The notes under the pieces were generated by a model, which was not told the DNA's origin, did no database searches, and saw only the letters and a list, made by a program, of their open reading frames with translations. A stretch of 64,000 bases of DNA from Acanthosepion esculentum (taxonomy: Eukaryota > Mollusca > Cephalopoda > Sepiida > Sepiidae): positions 7,723,501-7,787,500 of the forward strand of contig CAXIWW010000817.1 in assembly GCA_964036315.1 (NCBI GenBank), written 5' to 3'. Made by a program: the position numbers and the translations under genes. Shown here piece after piece: positions 61,401 through 64,000 of this stretch (within the stretch, counting starts at the first letter, position 1; every line of letters begins with the position of its first letter).

Positions 61401-64000
61401 CTGGGTGTCGTCTACGTGGGACATTCTGGGACTGTCTCCTGGTTGGGGGGTCGTCTGCTTTGGACTTTGTGGGACTGGGGGTCGTCTGCGTGGGACTTTC
61501 TGGGACTAGGGATCATCTGCGTTGGACTTTCTGGGACTGACTCTTGGGTGGGGGGTCGTCTGCGTGGGACTTTATTGGATTGGGTGTCTTCTGCGTGGGA
61601 CATTCTGGTACTGTCTCCTGGGTGGGGGGTTGTCTGTTTGGGACTCTCTGGGACTGTCTCCTGGGTGGGGTTCGTCTGCGTTGGACTTTCTGGGACTGTC
61701 TCCTGGGTGGGGGTCTTCTGCATGGGACTTCCTAAGACTGGGGGTCGTCTGTGTGGGACTTTCTGGGACTGGGGTTCCTCTGCGTTGGTTTTTCTGGGAC
61801 TCTCTCTTGTGTGGGGGTTCGTCTGCGTTGGACTTTCTGGGACTGTCTCATGCGTGGGGGGGGTCGTCTTGGTGGGACTTTCTGGGACAGTCCCCTGTGT
61901 GGCGGTCGTCTGAATGAGACTTCCTGGGACTGTCTCCTGTGTGGGGTTCGTCTGCGCGGGACTTTCTGGGACTGGGGGTCGTCTGCGTGGGACTTTCTAG
62001 GACTGTCTCCTCGGTGGGGGGTCGTCTGCGTGGGAGTTTCTGGGACAGTCTCCTGGGTGGGTGTTCGTCTGCGTGGGACTTTCTGTGACTGGGGGTCGTC
62101 TGCGTGGGACTTGCTGGGACTGTCTCCTGTCTGGGGGTCGTCTGCGTGGGACTTTATTGGACTGGGTGTCTTCTGCGTGGGACATTCTGTGATTGTCTCC
62201 TGGGTGGGGGGTTGTCTGTTTGGGACTTTCTGGGACTGTCAGCTGGGTGGGGTGGTCGTCTGCGTGGGACTTACTGGGCTGGGGGTCGTCAGCGTGGGAC
62301 TTTCTAGGACTGTCACCTGGGTGGGGTGGTCGTCTTCGTGGGACTTTCTGGGACTAGGGGGTCGTCTGCGGGGGACATTCTGGGACTGGGTGTCGTCAGC
62401 GTGGGACATTCTGGGACTGGGTGTCGTCTACGTGGGACATTCTGGGACTGTCTCCTGGGTGGGGGGTCGTCTGCTTTGGACTTTGTGGGACTGGGGGTCG
62501 TCTGCGTGGGACTTTCTGGGACTAGGGATCATCTGCGTGGGACTTTCTGGGACTGACTCCTGGGTGGGGGGTCGTCTGCGTGGGACTTTATAGGACTGTC
62601 TCCTCGGTGGGGGGTCGTCTGCGTGGGATTTTCTGGGACTGTCTCCTGGGTGGGTGTTCGTCTGCGTGGGACATTCTGTGACTGGGGGTCGTCTGCGTGG
62701 GACTTGCTGGGACTGTCTCCTGTCTGGGGGGCGTCTTCTTGGGACTTTCTTGGATTGGGGTTCGTCTGCATGGGACTTTCTGGGACTGTGTCCTTGATGG
62801 GGGGTCGTCTGCGTGGGATATCTGTGTCTTTCTCCTTGGTGGGGGGTCGTCTGCATGGGACTTTCTGGGACTGGGGGTCGTCTGCGTGGGACTTTCTCCG
62901 ACTGGGGGTCGTCTGCGTGGGACTTTCTGGGACTGTCTCCTGGATGGGGGGTCGTCTGCGTGGGATATCTGTGTCTGTCTCCTTGGTGGGGGGTCGTCTG
63001 CATGCCACTTTCTCGGACTGGGGGTCGTCTGCGTGGGACTTTCTCGGACTGGGGGTCGTCTGCGTGGGACTTTCTGGGACTGGGGGTCGTCTGCGTGGGT
63101 CTTTCTGTGACTGTCTCCTGGGTGTGGGGCGTCTGCCTGGGACTTTCTGGGACTGGGGTTCGTCTGCGTGGGACTCTCTGGTACTGGCGTCCGTCTGCGT
63201 GGGACTTTTTGGCAGTGGGGGTCGTCTTCGTTGGACTTTCTGGGACTGTCTCCTGGGTGGGGGGTCGTCTACGTGGGACTTTCTGGGACTGTCTCCTGGG
63301 TGGCGGTTCGTCTGCGTTGGACTTTCTGGGACTGTCTCCTGGGTGGGGATCGTCTGCGTGGGTTTTTCTGGGAGTGGGGGTCGTCTGCGTGGGAATTTCT
63401 GGGACTGTCTCCTTGGTAGGGTGTCGTCATCGTGGGACTTCTGGGACTGGGGGTCCTGTGCGTGGGACTTTCTGGGACTTGGGGTCGTCTGCGTGGGACT
63501 TTCTTGGAGTGTCTCCTGGTTGGGGGGTCGTCTGCGTGGGACTTTCTGGTACTGGGGTACGTCTGCGTGGGTCATTCTGGGAATGTCTCCTCGGTGGGGG
63601 GTCGTCTGCGTGGGACTTTCTGGAACTGTGGGTCGTCTGCGTGGGACTTTCTGGAACTGTGGGCCGTCTGCGTGGGACTTTCTGGGACTGGGGGTCGTCT
63701 GCGTTGGACATTCTTGGACTGGTGGCCGTTGGCGTGGGACTTTCTGGGACTGGTGGTCGTCTGCGTGGGACTTTCTGGGACTGTCTCCTTGGTGGGGGGT
63801 CGTCTGCGTGGGACTTGCTCCTGGGTGGGGATCGTCTGCGTGGGACTTTCTTGGATTGGGGGTCGTCTACGTGGGAATTTCTGGCACTGTCTCCTTGGTA
63901 GGGTGTCGTCTGCGTGAGATATCTGTTTCTGAGGATATCTGTTTCTGTCTCCTTGGTGGGGGTTCGTTTGCATGGGAATTTCTGGGAGTGTCTCCATGGT
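58403..64000 (-). repeat. Family A satellite array, minus orientation
   Basis: From the palindrome to the end of the window the 31/42/43-bp satellite runs reversed, read on the plus strand as GTCGTCTGCGTGGGACTTTC with CTGTCTCCTGGGTGGGG. Internal duplications are visible, notably 61310-61560 with 62326-62576 (offset 1016 bp) and a shorter one near 60715 and 60902. The array continues beyond the window. Plus-strand open frames here are the counterparts of the minus-strand frames elsewhere and are not genes. Confidence 0.95.

Overview
This window is eukaryotic satellite DNA, most probably from an invertebrate animal. The assignment rests on four things: kilobase-scale tandem arrays of several unrelated repeat families, a decayed gag-pol retroelement, no compact gene organisation, and no bacterial gene architecture. 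The species cannot be named from the sequence. I found no cellular protein gene, tRNA, rRNA or CRISPR array. About 61 of the 64 kb is repeat, and almost every long open frame is a by-product of repeat composition.

Layout. 1-78: end of a 60-bp satellite array (family B). 79-11894: family A, a T-poor satellite with interspersed 31-bp and 42/43-bp monomers. 11895-13710: family B again, with an orientation switch at 12997/12998. 13711-14503: two copies of a ~395-bp AT-rich repeat (family E). 14504-21021: family C, a 73-bp satellite organised as a 219-bp trimer. 21022-21521: two more, partial E copies. 21522-24928: family D, composite units of a variable 22-bp array plus a ~155-bp spacer, with an orientation switch near 23196. 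24929-27502: internal part of a gag-pol retroelement. 27503-32221: family B. 32222-64000: family A, with an orientation switch inside a near-perfect palindrome at 58353-58452.

The only recognisable protein-coding material is the retroelement. Its gag frame is intact, with two zinc knuckles, the first of which is degenerate. Pol lies in the -1 frame. The overlap holds a G GGA AAC heptamer in the correct phase, followed after 6 nt by a strong stem whose loop can pair downstream into an H-type pseudoknot, so a classical -1 frameshift signal is preserved. Pol carries the aspartic protease, reverse transcriptase and RNase H motifs but has two in-frame stops. It is cut off by satellite B before any integrase, and no LTR was recognised.

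The satellites show several layers of history. There is trimeric higher-order structure in C. A 62-bp block in every D spacer looks homologous to the C monomer. A 3248-bp tandem duplication in A is nearly identical between copies. Other duplications lie 1169, 2122, 877, 1903 and 1016 bp apart. Families A, B and D each switch orientation once. Three of five B-array boundaries fall at nearly the same monomer phase. A centromeric or pericentromeric location would fit, but this is inference only.
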